Source: Henriciella pelagia (GTDB lineage: Bacteria; Pseudomonadota; Alphaproteobacteria; Caulobacterales; Hyphomonadaceae). From it: a stretch of DNA of 64,000 bases. Positions within the stretch are counted from its first letter, which is position 1. Each line of letters opens with the position of its first letter. The stretch lies in NCBI RefSeq assembly GCF_002088945.1, contig NZ_NCSU01000007.1, forward strand, positions 124,001 to 188,000. Reading direction: 5' to 3'. The notes below the pieces were generated by a model. That model ran no database searches and was not told the origin of the DNA. It saw only the letters and a list, made by a program, of their open reading frames with translations. Positions 43,554 to 52,246 of the stretch are shown here, piece by piece. The position numbers and the translations under genes are program-made.

Positions 43554-45800
43554 TCAGCCGACTTTCAGCGTCGTGCCGGCCGTGCCTGCGTGGTGGACGA
43601 AGTCCCGGAGGAAGGTGATCGCCTCATCATGCTTCACAGGACGCGAGATGAAGAAACCCTGCGCCGAATCTGCGCCCATTCCACTCAGCATGGCGAGCAC
43701 CTCTGCGCTTTCTACGCCCTCTGCGGTGACCGTCATGCCGAGGCTGTGGGCAAGATCGATGGTCGACTTGATCAGAAGCGCGTCCGATGAGCCAGCGGCC
43801 AATGGAATGACGAAGGATTTGTCGATCTTCAGCTCATGCGCCGGGATCTGTTTCAGATAGCTGAGCGATGACAGGCCCGACCCGTAATCATCAATCGAAA
43901 TCTCGATACCGGCATCGCGCAGCCTCTCAATGTTTGCGAGCGCCAGCTCCGGGTCGTCGATGACCGCGGTTTCCGTCACCTCGAAACAGTAACGGGATGT
44001 CTCGTCCCTGATGGTCGCAATCGACCAGTCGAGAAAGTCGGAATCGGTCAGCAACCGGCCAGAAAGGTTGACGGCCATCTTGATATCGAAGCCTGCCACG
44101 ACGAAGGATTGCCGGTCTGCCCGGACCTGCTTCAGCACCCACTCGCTGAGCGGGCGGATGTGACCGGTCTCTTCAGCCGTCCGCACAAACTCCTCCGGCG
44201 ATACGAAGCCGCGCACCGGATGCTTCCAGCGCAGCAGGGCCTCGACACACCCGATGGTCTGCCTGCGCAGGTCGACCTTTGGCTGGTAGGTCATGTAGAT
44301 GCTTCCATCCTTCAGACCGTCGATCATCTCGCTCATCAAAGAGAGTGTGCCGCTTGGATCGCCATAGGCCTCGGCATCGAACTGGAACAGATCCACATGA
44401 CGGCCGCGGCCCTGCTGCAAGGCGATGACCGCCCGGTCGATCGAGCCCAGACGTTCATCGGCCGCGAAGGGCGCAAAGCCCGCATCGAGCTGGATATCGA
44501 CCTTTTCGCCATCAATCTCGATCGAGTCGCTGACCGTACGGACGATGTCCTGAAGCCTCCGGAACGCGTCTGAATCGTTGTCTGCCGTGATGATCAGGCC
44601 GAGCAGATCTGAGCCAAGTCGGCCAATGCCCTGAACCTGACAGAGATCGGCAATGCGCTTGCCGAGCGTTGCCATCAGGCGGTTGCTCGCATTCTGTCCG
44701 ATCACCGCCATGATACGTGCGAACCGAGCCGGGCTGATGACGGCGGCATACACATTGGCGTGGCCCTGGCCGCAAATATCGTCGAGCTTCTGCTGCAGGG
44801 CCCGCCGGTTTGGCAGCTCGGTCTCAGTGTCGGTCAGTGACAGGCGGAGAATGTTTTCCTCACGAAGCTCGATCTCGTCCGCCATTTTCGAGAAACTGGC
44901 GGCGAGGCGACCGATCTCGTCCGTCGAGCTCACATTGATCGGCATGCGGCGGCCATCAGCAAGCGCCCGGGTCGCATTGTCGAGTGTCGAGATAGGCCTT
45001 GTCACCGAGCGGGAGATGAACCAGGAACAGACAAGCAGGGCCACAACACCGCAGACCGTTACGACGATCACGGCGAACAGCGTGGTACGGAAGGGCGCCA
45101 TTGCGGCAACGATCGGATAGGACAGGATGAGGTGGGCGTCGGTAAGTTCACCAAAGCCGCCAATGCGCGTATCGCGGACGACGACGTCCTTCTCAGTGCC
45201 ATGTCCGTTGGACAGGTCGTCCTCCATGACCACTTTTGCAGTGAGTGGAATGGAGGACAGGCCTTCAAGCTCTTTCATCATGGCAGCGTCGAGCGCCGAA
45301 CCGAACAGCACCCAGCCGATAAGGCCCGGAGTGCGGACAGGCTCTGAGACGACCTGGTGAGGCACGCCACCGATTTCGATGATGCCCCGCTCGGAGCCAT
45401 CGCGTGTCAGGGCCTTCCAGATTTCAACCGGCGCCTCTCTCTCTTCTGCGCTTCCGGCGAGAATGAGCTTTCCATCCACTGTGATGAGACCGGAAATGTC
45501 GACCGAGACGCGCCGGGATGTGCTCTCCAGCGCAGACGCGAGCGTAGCCACATCATGGCTTGCGGCAGCTTCGCGAAAGCCGGAATCACGCGCGAGGGCG
45601 CCGGTGCTATGCTTGAGTTGCTCCGATTTCAGCGACCATAATTTCGCATAGACGGCGGAGGCCGCTTCCATCTCGTCGGCAATCTTCGTCTTTGCCGTGT
45701 TCTCGACAGACACATAAACGGCCATGGCGATCGAGATGAGGATGAGGCCAAGCAGACTGCCATAGGCGAAAGTGAGTTTGGTCTTGAGCTGTTTGAACAT
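43554..45800 (-). CDS. Membrane EAL-domain phosphodiesterase with degenerate GGDEF domain
   Basis: The 748-residue protein has a signal-anchor helix (about 11-33), a periplasmic sensor domain, a second helix (about 240-265), HAMP (RSVTRPIST), a GGDEF-like domain where the active motif reads GRLGSDLLGL instead of GGDEF, and an EAL domain with EALLRWKHP, NLSGRLL, FEVTETAV, IDDYGSGLSSLSYLK and AEGVE. The diguanylate cyclase half should be inactive and the cyclic di-GMP phosphodiesterase half active. The ATG at 45800 is chosen because an earlier ATG (45830) would overlap the small upstream gene. It is likely tuned by periplasmic signals. Confidence 0.9.
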   Translation of the reverse strand: MFKQLKTKLTFAYGSLLGLILISIAMAVYVSVENTAKTKIADEMEAASAVYAKLWSLKSEQLKHSTGALARDSGFREAAASHDVATLASALESTSRRVSVDISGLITVDGKLILAGSAEEREAPVEIWKALTRDGSERGIIEIGGVPHQVVSEPVRTPGLIGWVLFGSALDAAMMKELEGLSSIPLTAKVVMEDDLSNGHGTEKDVVVRDTRIGGFGELTDAHLILSYPIVAAMAPFRTTLFAVIVVTVCGVVALLVCSWFISRSVTRPISTLDNATRALADGRRMPINVSSTDEIGRLAASFSKMADEIELREENILRLSLTDTETELPNRRALQQKLDDICGQGHANVYAAVISPARFARIMAVIGQNASNRLMATLGKRIADLCQVQGIGRLGSDLLGLIITADNDSDAFRRLQDIVRTVSDSIEIDGEKVDIQLDAGFAPFAADERLGSIDRAVIALQQGRGRHVDLFQFDAEAYGDPSGTLSLMSEMIDGLKDGSIYMTYQPKVDLRRQTIGCVEALLRWKHPVRGFVSPEEFVRTAEETGHIRPLSEWVLKQVRADRQSFVVAGFDIKMAVNLSGRLLTDSDFLDWSIATIRDETSRYCFEVTETAVIDDPELALANIERLRDAGIEISIDDYGSGLSSLSYLKQIPAHELKIDKSFVIPLAAGSSDALLIKSTIDLAHSLGMTVTAEGVESAEVLAMLSGMGADSAQGFFISRPVKHDEAITFLRDFVHHAGTAGTTLKVG

Positions 45801-45810
45801 CGGGAGCCCG

Positions 45811-46059
45811 TCATTGGTTGGTGCCGCCATGAACGGTCCGAAACTGCATCTTCCGCCATGGGGCGTAACCGGTGTCAGTGTCGACCGTACGGACGGTCAG
45901 CAGGTCCCCACCCGCAATGTCTCGGTGCCTGGCTGTCGACGAAGACATGGCGGCATCAGCGGATTCAAGAGTTCCGGTCTCGTCCATGGACTGGACTGAC
46001 TGAGCCACTGCTGGAAACGTTGCAGCAGCGAGCAGAAGGCACACCGGAACACCACGCAT
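45811..46059 (-). CDS. Small exported protein upstream of the EAL protein
   Basis: The 82-residue protein has a good signal peptide (MRGVPVCLLLAAATFPAVAQ, cut after AQ) and ends ten bases before the EAL protein start. Mature part: Ser/Thr-rich, with a GYAPWRKMQF segment. No family is recognised. Its position suggests an operon partner, perhaps a periplasmic factor for the sensor domain (inference). No strong Shine-Dalgarno sequence. Confidence 0.5.
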   Translation of the reverse strand: MRGVPVCLLLAAATFPAVAQSVQSMDETGTLESADAAMSSSTARHRDIAGGDLLTVRTVDTDTGYAPWRKMQFRTVHGGTNQ

Positions 46060-46156
46060 CGCAGCCCGTATTCCAGAAACACATTACAAGACATTTAATT
46101 GCGAACGACCAATTGCAGCCAAATGCGGCACATTGACGAAGCGTGAGTGGAAGATC

Positions 46157-46233
46157 TGGCGCACCTAACAGGATTCGAACCTGTGACCTCTGCCTTCGGA
46201 GGGCAGCGCTCTATCCAGCTGAGCTATAGGTGC
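46157..46233 (-). tRNA. tRNA-Arg (CCG)
   Basis: Read on the minus strand, the acceptor GCACCTA pairs with TAGGTGC, followed by G and an encoded CCA. The anticodon loop CTCCGAA carries CCG, and the T arm is CAGGTTCGAATCCTG. Confidence 0.97.
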
Positions 46234-46359
46234 GTCGCGCTGTCCATAGGCGAAGCTGGCCGGGAGGGCAATCACCTGCCCGCACGACATCACAGCTTTC
46301 ACCCTGCCGCGAGCTATGCAAGGGTGCACCCGATGCGCCACTGCAAGGGAGTTTAACGC

Positions 46360-47397
46360 ATGGCTTTTCGTCTTCACACCATCGCTGTCGGCGTTTGCGT
46401 CGCTGCGCTTCTGTCCCTGTCAGGCTGTGGGTCGGACAGCAGCACCACCAGCGAAGGCGATCCGCATGACCTCTCGGCCACGACAAGCGAGACCAGCTCT
46501 GAAATGGCCGAGGTCCGGCGCGACCGGCAGGACATCATAGACGAATACGAAGCCGCGCTCGAAGAGGCCCGCAAGACAAATGGAGCCGGCACGCCTGCGC
46601 TGTGGACGCTGGCCGATGAAGACACGACGATCCACCTGTTCGGCACGGTGCATATCCTGCGCCCCGAACTGGAATGGCGCAGCGACGCCTTCAATGAAGC
46701 CTTTGCGAACGCCGACAAGTTGGTCGTCGAGATCGACATGGAGAGCGAAGAAGGCATGCGCGCGATGGCACGCGACTTCCAGCAGAAAGGCCTCTACCAG
46801 GATGGACGGCGCCTCTCCAGCGAGATCAGCGAGGCCGATCTTGCCGCGCTCAATGAAGCCCTGAAGCCGATGGGCCTGCCTACCACGGTCTTCGACCCGA
46901 TGGAACCGTGGATGGCGGCGGTGACGCTGTCTGTGCTGCAGCTGCAGAATGATGGCTTCGACCCTGACTCCGGCGTCGAAACGATCCTGATCAATGAAGC
47001 CAGGGCTGCCGGAAAGTCCTTTGGCTATCTCGAAACAGCTTCCTTCCAGGCCGATATCTTCGACACGCTGCCGGAAGATGTGCAGAAGCAGTTCCTGTAT
47101 GAGACGGCGCTGGCGCTCGATGAATCCTCGCTGATGCTCGACCAGATTGTCGAGGAATGGGCCGATGGCGATGTCGAGGGCCTCGGCGTGCTGGTCGCGA
47201 ATCCGGAGACGGGCGGCGGCGAAGGCATCTATGATGCGCTCTTCGTTGAGCGCAACAGCAACTGGGTGCCGCTGATCGAGGACATGCTGGAGGAGCCGGG
47301 CACGATCTTCATCGCGGTTGGCGCGGGTCATCTGGCTGGCCCTGACAGCGTGATCACCATGCTGCGCGACAAGGGATATGAGGTGGAAGGGCCATAA
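46360..47397 (+). CDS. TraB/GumN-family lipoprotein
   Basis: The 345-residue protein has a lipoprotein signal with LSLSGC near residues 18-23, a low-complexity acidic stretch, and the TraB/GumN domain from about 75: LWTLADEDTTIHLFGTVHIL, MEPWMAAVTLSVLQL near 185, ELE-type SFGYLETASFQADIF and AVGAGHLAGPDSVITMLRDKGY. Family members related to TIKI proteins may be metal-dependent proteases; function here unproven. GGGAG precedes the ATG. It ends just before a strong terminator. Confidence 0.88.
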   Translation: MAFRLHTIAVGVCVAALLSLSGCGSDSSTTSEGDPHDLSATTSETSSEMAEVRRDRQDIIDEYEAALEEARKTNGAGTPALWTLADEDTTIHLFGTVHILRPELEWRSDAFNEAFANADKLVVEIDMESEEGMRAMARDFQQKGLYQDGRRLSSEISEADLAALNEALKPMGLPTTVFDPMEPWMAAVTLSVLQLQNDGFDPDSGVETILINEARAAGKSFGYLETASFQADIFDTLPEDVQKQFLYETALALDESSLMLDQIVEEWADGDVEGLGVLVANPETGGGEGIYDALFVERNSNWVPLIEDMLEEPGTIFIAVGAGHLAGPDSVITMLRDKGYEVEGP

Positions 47398-47409
47398 GCC
47401 CAGCCGCTC

Positions 47410-47449
47410 GCCCTCGTCCTTCGACTTCGCTCAGGATGAGGGCTTTTTT
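47410..47449 (+). terminator. Intrinsic terminator built from a dispersed palindrome
   Basis: GCCCTCGTCCT and AGGATGAGGGC form an 11-bp stem with one G-T pair and a 12-base loop, directly followed by six T. The stem is the same repeat type as found within rnpB at 26673-26709. It terminates the TraB/GumN gene. Confidence 0.85.
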
Positions 47450-47537
47450 GACGACGCAACTCACCAACCAGCACCGGCGCCCGCAAAGTCGATCTGACTT
47501 GCGGCGGGCGAGGCTGGATTGCGGGTTGGGTAAAGCG

Positions 47538-47915
47538 CTAGCCGGGTTCGAGCGCGACCGGGGTGAGCGGCGGGTGAAACCCGTCCAGAACCGGTCCGGA
47601 ATCCGCACAAATCCCGTCCGGAGCGCTGAAGGCGGCGAAGTTCGTTGCGAGGGCATCGAGGTCCAGCGCTTTCCACGGCGTGCGCGGGGCATGCTGCGTC
47701 CAGTCGGTCTCAGACCGCTCATCGGCCGGCATCTGCCAGGTGATGAGAATGCGTCCCTTGCGGGTCACGCCGATGCCGACCATGCCGCCCTGAGGATGGG
47801 CGGCGCCCCAGGCGCGCATATAGCGCCCGACCTGCCAGCAATCCCACAGGAAGACCGGCCACCAACAGGCCGGAAGCTGGGCAAGAATGGACAAGATCCA
47901 TGGGCGGTCGAGCAT
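47538..47915 (-). CDS. Hypothetical protein
   Basis: The 125-residue protein begins MLDRPWILSILAQLPACWWP, giving a Trp- and Leu-rich possible membrane-bound or amphipathic N-terminus, followed by a GMVGIGVTRKGRILITWQMP beta segment. No domain is recognised. The frame is open to 48038, so the start is uncertain and no Shine-Dalgarno sequence is visible. It is convergent with the TraB/GumN gene. Confidence 0.5.
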   Translation of the reverse strand: MLDRPWILSILAQLPACWWPVFLWDCWQVGRYMRAWGAAHPQGGMVGIGVTRKGRILITWQMPADERSETDWTQHAPRTPWKALDLDALATNFAAFSAPDGICADSGPVLDGFHPPLTPVALEPG

Positions 47916-48153
47916 GCGTGTATTGAAACACGGGACGCGACCTGTCTGATAAAATAGCATTAGCCCCACGAAATCATGGATGATTATCAATACTCGATCT
48001 TGTGAAAACCCCCGCCAGCACAGGATATAAATCAGCATTACAGGCGGTATACATTACCACACATCCACATGGATGATGTTTTATTTGCATGCGGCGTCCT
48101 CAGCTGTTCGGCTGGCCTCCTGACCTATCCAACAGCCAGAAATGAGGATCATC

Positions 48154-48528
48154 ATGAAAACGCTGATTTCGAAAGCCCTGACATCCGTCGCCGCCGTCGC
48201 CATGATGGGCGCACCGGCTGCGCTCGCACAGGCCACCCCGGCCCAGCAAGCCGCGCCGCAGCAGGCAGCCCCCGTCACCGACACAGAAGTGACCCAGTTT
48301 GTTGCCGCGAATGCAAAGGTCGGCACGATTGCCGCTGACATCAATAGCGGTCTTTCGGGTGAGGAGACCGAAGCCGAGCTCGCCGAACTGCAGCAAAGCG
48401 CGCAGACCAAAATGATTGCCGCCATCGAGGAAGAAGGCCTCACGGCAGGACGCTATACCGAGATCATGCAGCTGGCGCAGACCGACCCGGAGGTGAATGC
48501 GCGTGTCGTTTCCGAAATGGACGGCTAG
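48154..48528 (+). CDS. DUF4168-like exported protein
   Basis: The 124-residue protein has a signal peptide (MKTLISKALTSVAAVAMMGA, cut after ALAQ), an Ala/Pro/Gln-rich linker and an alpha-helical DUF4168 domain: QFVAANAKVGTIAADIN, then EGLTAGRYTEIMQLAQTDPE near the end. It is periplasmic and of unknown role. GAGGA is six bases before the ATG at 48154; an earlier in-frame ATG overlaps that site. A terminator follows 30 bases after the stop. Confidence 0.75.
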   Translation: MKTLISKALTSVAAVAMMGAPAALAQATPAQQAAPQQAAPVTDTEVTQFVAANAKVGTIAADINSGLSGEETEAELAELQQSAQTKMIAAIEEEGLTAGRYTEIMQLAQTDPEVNARVVSEMDG

Positions 48529-48557
48529 GCGCCGCCCCTTCCTCCCGGACGAGCCGA

Positions 48558-48586
48558 AAGCCCCGCCATCTGCGCGGGGCTTTTTT
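48558..48586 (+). terminator. Intrinsic terminator
   Basis: AAGCCCCGC and GCGGGGCTT flank a 7-base loop, followed by TTTT. It lies 30 bases after the DUF4168 gene. Confidence 0.9.
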
Positions 48587-48699
48587 GTGCGGCGCAGGGA
48601 CGGAAATCTGCTTGCGGACAGACGCATGCCGGACTAGATACGCGCCGCCGCGGGCCGATGCGGGCGGCCGCATCCGCGCGGTGGGTCCATTGACAACAG

Positions 48700-49029
48700 A
48701 TGTCAGACAAGGCGTTCGACTGTATGTCCTGCGGGGCGTGCTGTTTCAGCCGCAATCCGCGCTATCTGAAACTCCTGCCCTGGGACGCCTCGCGTGCCTT
48801 GCCACCAGATGGCCTCTTCTCAGAGAACGGCGAGACCTATGTGAAGTTCGAGTGCGGCCATTGCGTGCACCTCAACCTCTCGAACTGCAAGGCGGCCTGC
48901 AGCGTCTATGAGAACCGGCCCGAAGCCTGCCGCGCCTTCCGAGCCGGCAGTTTCGAATGCGTGAAGGCGATCCGTGCGAACGGCATCATGGGCGAGAGAG
49001 CGCGCGCCGTGCCGGAAGTCGTGGCCTGA
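48700..49029 (+). CDS. YkgJ-family cysteine-cluster protein
   Basis: The 109-residue protein contains CMSCGACCFSRNP near residue 8, ECGHCVHLNLSNCKAACSVYENRPEAC near 52 and CVKAIR, a cysteine pattern of the YkgJ family that likely binds zinc or an iron-sulfur cluster. No role is known. It is cytoplasmic (no signal). Confidence 0.85.
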   Translation: MSDKAFDCMSCGACCFSRNPRYLKLLPWDASRALPPDGLFSENGETYVKFECGHCVHLNLSNCKAACSVYENRPEACRAFRAGSFECVKAIRANGIMGERARAVPEVVA

Positions 49030-49061
49030 CGCGCCCCGCCTGCTCCTGTGCGCGACAGCGT

Positions 49062-49358
49062 TCAGTTCTCGCGGGCCTTCACCCCAGTATAGGTGAATCC
49101 ATCCGTGCGGATCGTCTGGTCGACGATTTCGGGCGGCGGTGGCGGCTCGACCTCGCGGGCTTTTGCCCCGGTGTAGACAAAGGCATCCGCCTCGATGCGC
49201 TGGTCAACCATCTCCGGCAAGGGCGGTGGCGCGGTTTCGCGCGCCTTTGCACCGGTATAGACGAAGGCGTCAGCCTTTATCTGCTGGTCGACAATCTCCT
49301 GCGCAGCGGCGACCGGACCCAGGGAAAGCACAGCGACAGAGATAAGGAGATGGCGCAT
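49062..49358 (-). CDS. Exported protein of three tandem repeats
   Basis: The 98-residue protein has a signal peptide (MRHLLISVAVLSLGPVAAAQ) and then three repeats of 22-28 residues with the frame EIVDQ-x-I-x-ADAFVYTGAKARE, joined by Pro-rich linkers (TAPPPLP, VEPPPPP). The third copy is the most divergent. No family is recognised. Its ATG overlaps the TGA of the upstream gene by one base (TGATG), so both are cotranslated. Confidence 0.7.
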   Translation of the reverse strand: MRHLLISVAVLSLGPVAAAQEIVDQQIKADAFVYTGAKARETAPPPLPEMVDQRIEADAFVYTGAKAREVEPPPPPEIVDQTIRTDGFTYTGVKAREN

Positions 49359-50008
49359 CAGTCCGGCTTCTTCGGAAAGAGCGGCGACTTTGGCAGCTTC
49401 GAAGGCGGTGTCACGGCTGAAACATCAACGCCATCCTTGACCTGGACGGGCGTTGGCGTGGCCGCTGTGCTGGATGAGGATCCCGGCAGGACGAGATCGC
49501 CACTGACCCGGGCAGCGCCGACGCCCCGCGACCAGGCTGGCGCGCTAAGGTCTTCTGAGTGGTCGCCATAGACCGCCCGAACGCCGAGCTGCAGCCCGCC
49601 AATCGCCATGCGCGGCTCGCACTTGTAACTGGCGAGAGCGCCCGGAACGCTGATCTTCTGGACATGTTCAAGCGGGACAGCGATGTCGACCGTAATGGAG
49701 CCCGACACGTCGCGATAGCCATCGGCGCTGAGCGGCGTGCCGGTTATGTCGGTTCCCGCATTCTCGATGAAATTCACAAAATTATACGTCGCTGTGCCGT
49801 TGCGAGGCAGGCCGATGTCGATGGAGCACTGGTAGCTGAACGTCGTCACCATCTCGTCGACATCACTGAGCTCGTAGGGAACTTCCAGCGAGAAGATCAC
49901 CTCATCATTCGGGCTCGGGTCTTCGGTGAGATCAAGCGTGTGGTCCTGCGCGAGCGCAGGCAGCGCGAGTGCGGCTGCCAGCGCGCCGAGTGTCAGAATC
50001 GTTCTCAT
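49358..50008 (-). CDS. Exported protein of unknown function
   Basis: The 216-residue protein has a signal peptide (MRTILTLGALAAALALPALA, cut after AQ). Its mature part is beta-rich with two cysteines (YQCSIDIG and YKCEPRMAIGG) that may form a disulfide, and it ends in a Ser/Pro-rich, basic tail (PPSKLPKSPLFPKKPD). No family is recognised. GGGAG precedes the ATG. It overlaps the repeat-protein gene downstream, so the two probably act together at the cell envelope (inference). Confidence 0.65.
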   Translation of the reverse strand: MRTILTLGALAAALALPALAQDHTLDLTEDPSPNDEVIFSLEVPYELSDVDEMVTTFSYQCSIDIGLPRNGTATYNFVNFIENAGTDITGTPLSADGYRDVSGSITVDIAVPLEHVQKISVPGALASYKCEPRMAIGGLQLGVRAVYGDHSEDLSAPAWSRGVGAARVSGDLVLPGSSSSTAATPTPVQVKDGVDVSAVTPPSKLPKSPLFPKKPD

Positions 50009-50105
50009 GTGCGTCTCCCAGTCGGTGTGCCGCGAGTTTAGCAGCGCCCGGCTGGGGTGTCACATCGCGGTCGGACACAAGGCGGCCTGACGCACGCTGT
50101 CCGCT

Positions 50106-50324
50106 CTAGTGGGCGCTGTCGAGCGCCGGACGTTCGCGCCCCATTGTCCAGTTTCCGGGGGCGCGCACCTGCGGGTTTGGCGCGCACCAGATCTCGCCGC
50201 TATCGGTAATGATCGTCACCCAGATGAGGTGGTGTTCCTGGCCATAATCGATGACACCGACGGCGAAGCCATCACCCTTATCCTTCACGGTAAGGGGGAT
50301 GGGCGGATTGAGCTGGGTAAACAT
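50106..50324 (-). CDS. Small conserved-type hypothetical protein
   Basis: The 72-residue protein begins MFTQLNPPIPLTVKDKGDGF and continues as alternating beta strands (HHLIWVTIITDSGEIWCAP), ending with NWTMGRERP. Proteins of this small shape occur near phage and accessory regions; none is named here. The frame continues upstream to 50375. Confidence 0.5.
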   Translation of the reverse strand: MFTQLNPPIPLTVKDKGDGFAVGVIDYGQEHHLIWVTIITDSGEIWCAPNPQVRAPGNWTMGRERPALDSAH

Positions 50325-50414
50325 ATGAGGCGCTTTGCTTGCTGGTTGAGACAAGACATCAACAGCGCAGCGCACGGTTTGGTTTCCAGTGCCGGACGCA
50401 AAGACTGCAGCAGG

Positions 50415-50885
50415 CTAGTTCCGTGACGGGTAGATGCCCTGCGTGACGACGCACTGTTTCATCGCAAGGAAGGGCGGCATGTTCTCGCCGGTCGTGCTGT
50501 TCCCCATCCCGCCACCTGCGCCATCATCCACCATAACCGGGACACTGGTTGAGTGATGTTCAATCCCGCCCCTCTCTCCGACGGTGCGCGTGGAAAGACC
50601 TGGCCCCTGGCCCGTCCCTACCACGACGCGGCCGCGAAGGTCCGGCAGCGCGAAACTCGTGCGCCCATCGCCGCCATAATAGGTGCCCAGCAGTGAGAAG
50701 AGGGCCGTATGCTGCTGAATCGGCAGAAGACGGCCATCGGCCTCCATTGTGCCGCGCGGACAAAAGTTGAAGCCGACTGTGATGATTTCGCCAATATACT
50801 CATCCGGTCCAGCCTGGGCGGCAGGTGCGATGGCGGTGAGGCTGGCGCCGGTGAGCGCGGCGATGAAGAGTGATTTACGGACCAT
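50415..50885 (-). CDS. Exported phage tail-collar domain protein
   Basis: The 156-residue protein has a signal peptide (MVRKSLFIAALTGASLTAIA, cut after AQA) and the tail-collar domain (microcystin-dependent protein family): GEIITVGFNFCPRGTMEADGR, then LFSLLGTYYGGDGRTSFALPDLRGRV near 65. No phage genes adjoin it, so it is a cell-owned secreted protein. GGAGG is eight bases before the ATG. It is divergent from the SnoaL-like gene. Confidence 0.85.
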   Translation of the reverse strand: MVRKSLFIAALTGASLTAIAPAAQAGPDEYIGEIITVGFNFCPRGTMEADGRLLPIQQHTALFSLLGTYYGGDGRTSFALPDLRGRVVVGTGQGPGLSTRTVGERGGIEHHSTSVPVMVDDGAGGGMGNSTTGENMPPFLAMKQCVVTQGIYPSRN

Positions 50886-51030
50886 GTGGGTTTCCTCCGG
50901 AGATTGGACGTCGAGCTTAAGCAGGTTTGCGCAGGCGGCAAGGAGTATCGCGTGCAGGAGCCCGATCCCGTTTGACAGGGGCGTGGTTCAGGGTGACAGT
51001 CCGCGCACCTGAAGGTGGAGGGAATGAGAC

Positions 51031-51516
51031 ATGAAGACATTTGCAATGCGTGCGACCGGGGGCCTTGCGGGGCTGGCGGCAGCGACAGCGCTCGCCAGCT
51101 GCGCGGCGGCCGAGACGGATGCGCCGGCTGCGATGACGGCCGATGAGGCGCGCGCAGCCGTCGAGGCGCAGAATGAGCGGTTCGAAGCCTTCTTCGCCGC
51201 CGATGACGCCGAGGGGCTCGCCAGCCTCTATACCGAGACGGGCCGCCTTGTGCCGCCCGATGCGCCCGACATGGTCGGTGCCGAGGCGATCGCCGCCTAC
51301 TGGACCGGCGCGTTCGGTGTGATCGAGACGGTCGATCTCGTAACCGATGAGGCCCTGCCGGTGGGCGAGGGCTATATCACCGAGCGCGCCCACGTCACGC
51401 TCTACGACGCTGATGGCGAAGCGCTGGGCGGCGGCAAGGCGGTGCTCCTCTGGGCGCTCGAGGACGGCGAATGGAAGATGCACTGGGACGCCTGGAATAA
51501 CGGGCCGGTGGAATAG
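51031..51516 (+). CDS. SnoaL/NTF2-like lipoprotein
   Basis: The 161-residue protein has a lipoprotein signal (LASC at residues 21-24) and a cone-fold NTF2-like domain from about 40: FEAFFAADDAEGLASLYTETGRLVPPDAP, then a strand ending MHWDAWN. Members bind small ligands or catalyse diverse reactions. Rich in Ala, Asp and Glu. The ATG is preceded by GGAGGG. Confidence 0.75.
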   Translation: MKTFAMRATGGLAGLAAATALASCAAAETDAPAAMTADEARAAVEAQNERFEAFFAADDAEGLASLYTETGRLVPPDAPDMVGAEAIAAYWTGAFGVIETVDLVTDEALPVGEGYITERAHVTLYDADGEALGGGKAVLLWALEDGEWKMHWDAWNNGPVE

Positions 51517-51557
51517 CCAACAAGCTGCGACAATAAGGCCATCAACACCCATGATAT

Positions 51558-51582
51558 CCTCTCGCTTTCAGCAAGCGAGAGG
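51558..51582 (+). promoter_or_regulatory. Perfect hairpin that buries the Shine-Dalgarno sequence of the next gene
   Basis: CCTCTCGCTT and AAGCGAGAGG form a perfect 10-bp stem with a 5-base loop. The 3' arm contains GAGAGG (51577-51582), six bases before the ATG at 51589. Translation would need the stem to open, so it could act as an RNA thermometer or protein-bound switch. It may also be a weak terminator of the preceding gene; no T-run follows. Confidence 0.6.
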
Positions 51583-51588
51583 TGACCA

Positions 51589-52005
51589 ATGGCGTTCAAC
51601 TGGCGTTATCGCGCGGGGATTCGGGTCAGCTTTGGCGACGGGGCAATGCCGACAGCGCGGTGGTTCCGGCGTGGGCGCTCTGTCTGGCAGGGCGATGGGG
51701 TGCATTCGAACCCGCGCTTCTTCAAGGTCGACTGGCGGATCTGGACACCGTCGAGCGCCATTGAAGAGGGGCTGTACGGCATTGGACGACGGCGGGCGAT
51801 ATGGGGGTCGCCGGCCTTCTGCATCGCGGAGGCCATGGAACTTCTACAGGACCTTCAATCCTCGGGCACTCTGTTCATGGTCATCACCCGCGCCCGCAAA
51901 CGCATCAGTCCCGACGCGCCCTGGGACGCAGCGCGCGTGCCGGAAGACCGAAAGGCGATACCCTATGACGAGGACACCGATCCGGAATTTTTCGGGCATC
52001 GGTGA
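51589..52005 (+). CDS. Hypothetical protein with sequestered ribosome binding site
   Basis: The 138-residue protein is rich in Trp and Arg (FNWRYRAGIRVSFG near the start, VDWRIWTPSS near 45) with a small helix (CIAEAMELLQDLQ) near 78. It ends in an acidic tail. No family is recognised. The GAGAGG ribosome binding site lies inside the hairpin at 51558-51582. It ends 20 bases before slyX, which is transcribed towards it. Confidence 0.6.
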   Translation: MAFNWRYRAGIRVSFGDGAMPTARWFRRGRSVWQGDGVHSNPRFFKVDWRIWTPSSAIEEGLYGIGRRRAIWGSPAFCIAEAMELLQDLQSSGTLFMVITRARKRISPDAPWDAARVPEDRKAIPYDEDTDPEFFGHR

Positions 52006-52024
52006 GCGTGGGGGCGCGCTCGAC

Positions 52025-52246
52025 CTAGTAGTGCGGCGGCGGGCGGTCGACGGCAGCGGCTTGGCCGGCGGACTGTTCGGCGTCGGCGACGCGCTCGGCG
52101 AGGCGGGTCACCTGCCGCTCCAGCCGCTCGATCAGTTTCCACTGCGCCGTGATGGCCGCGTTGAGGTCCTCAATTGTCTGGTCCTGATGGACCGCGCGCA
52201 TTTCAAGCTCGTCGAGGCGGGAGGCGGTGTCGGGTGTGTCTGACAT
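52025..52246 (-). CDS. slyX: SlyX-family protein, intact copy
   Basis: The 73-residue coiled-coil protein has the SlyX features: MRAVHQDQTIEDLNAAITAQ heptads and the C-terminal PPPHY motif. Its role is unknown. A partial second copy with a lost 3' end lies at 55771-55898. The ATG at 52246 has no clear ribosome binding site. Confidence 0.85.
   Translation of the reverse strand: MSDTPDTASRLDELEMRAVHQDQTIEDLNAAITAQWKLIERLERQVTRLAERVADAEQSAGQAAAVDRPPPHY

Noticed and set aside
50415..50885. A prophage remnant
   Set aside because: The tail-collar protein has a signal peptide and no neighbouring phage genes, so it is not taken as phage.
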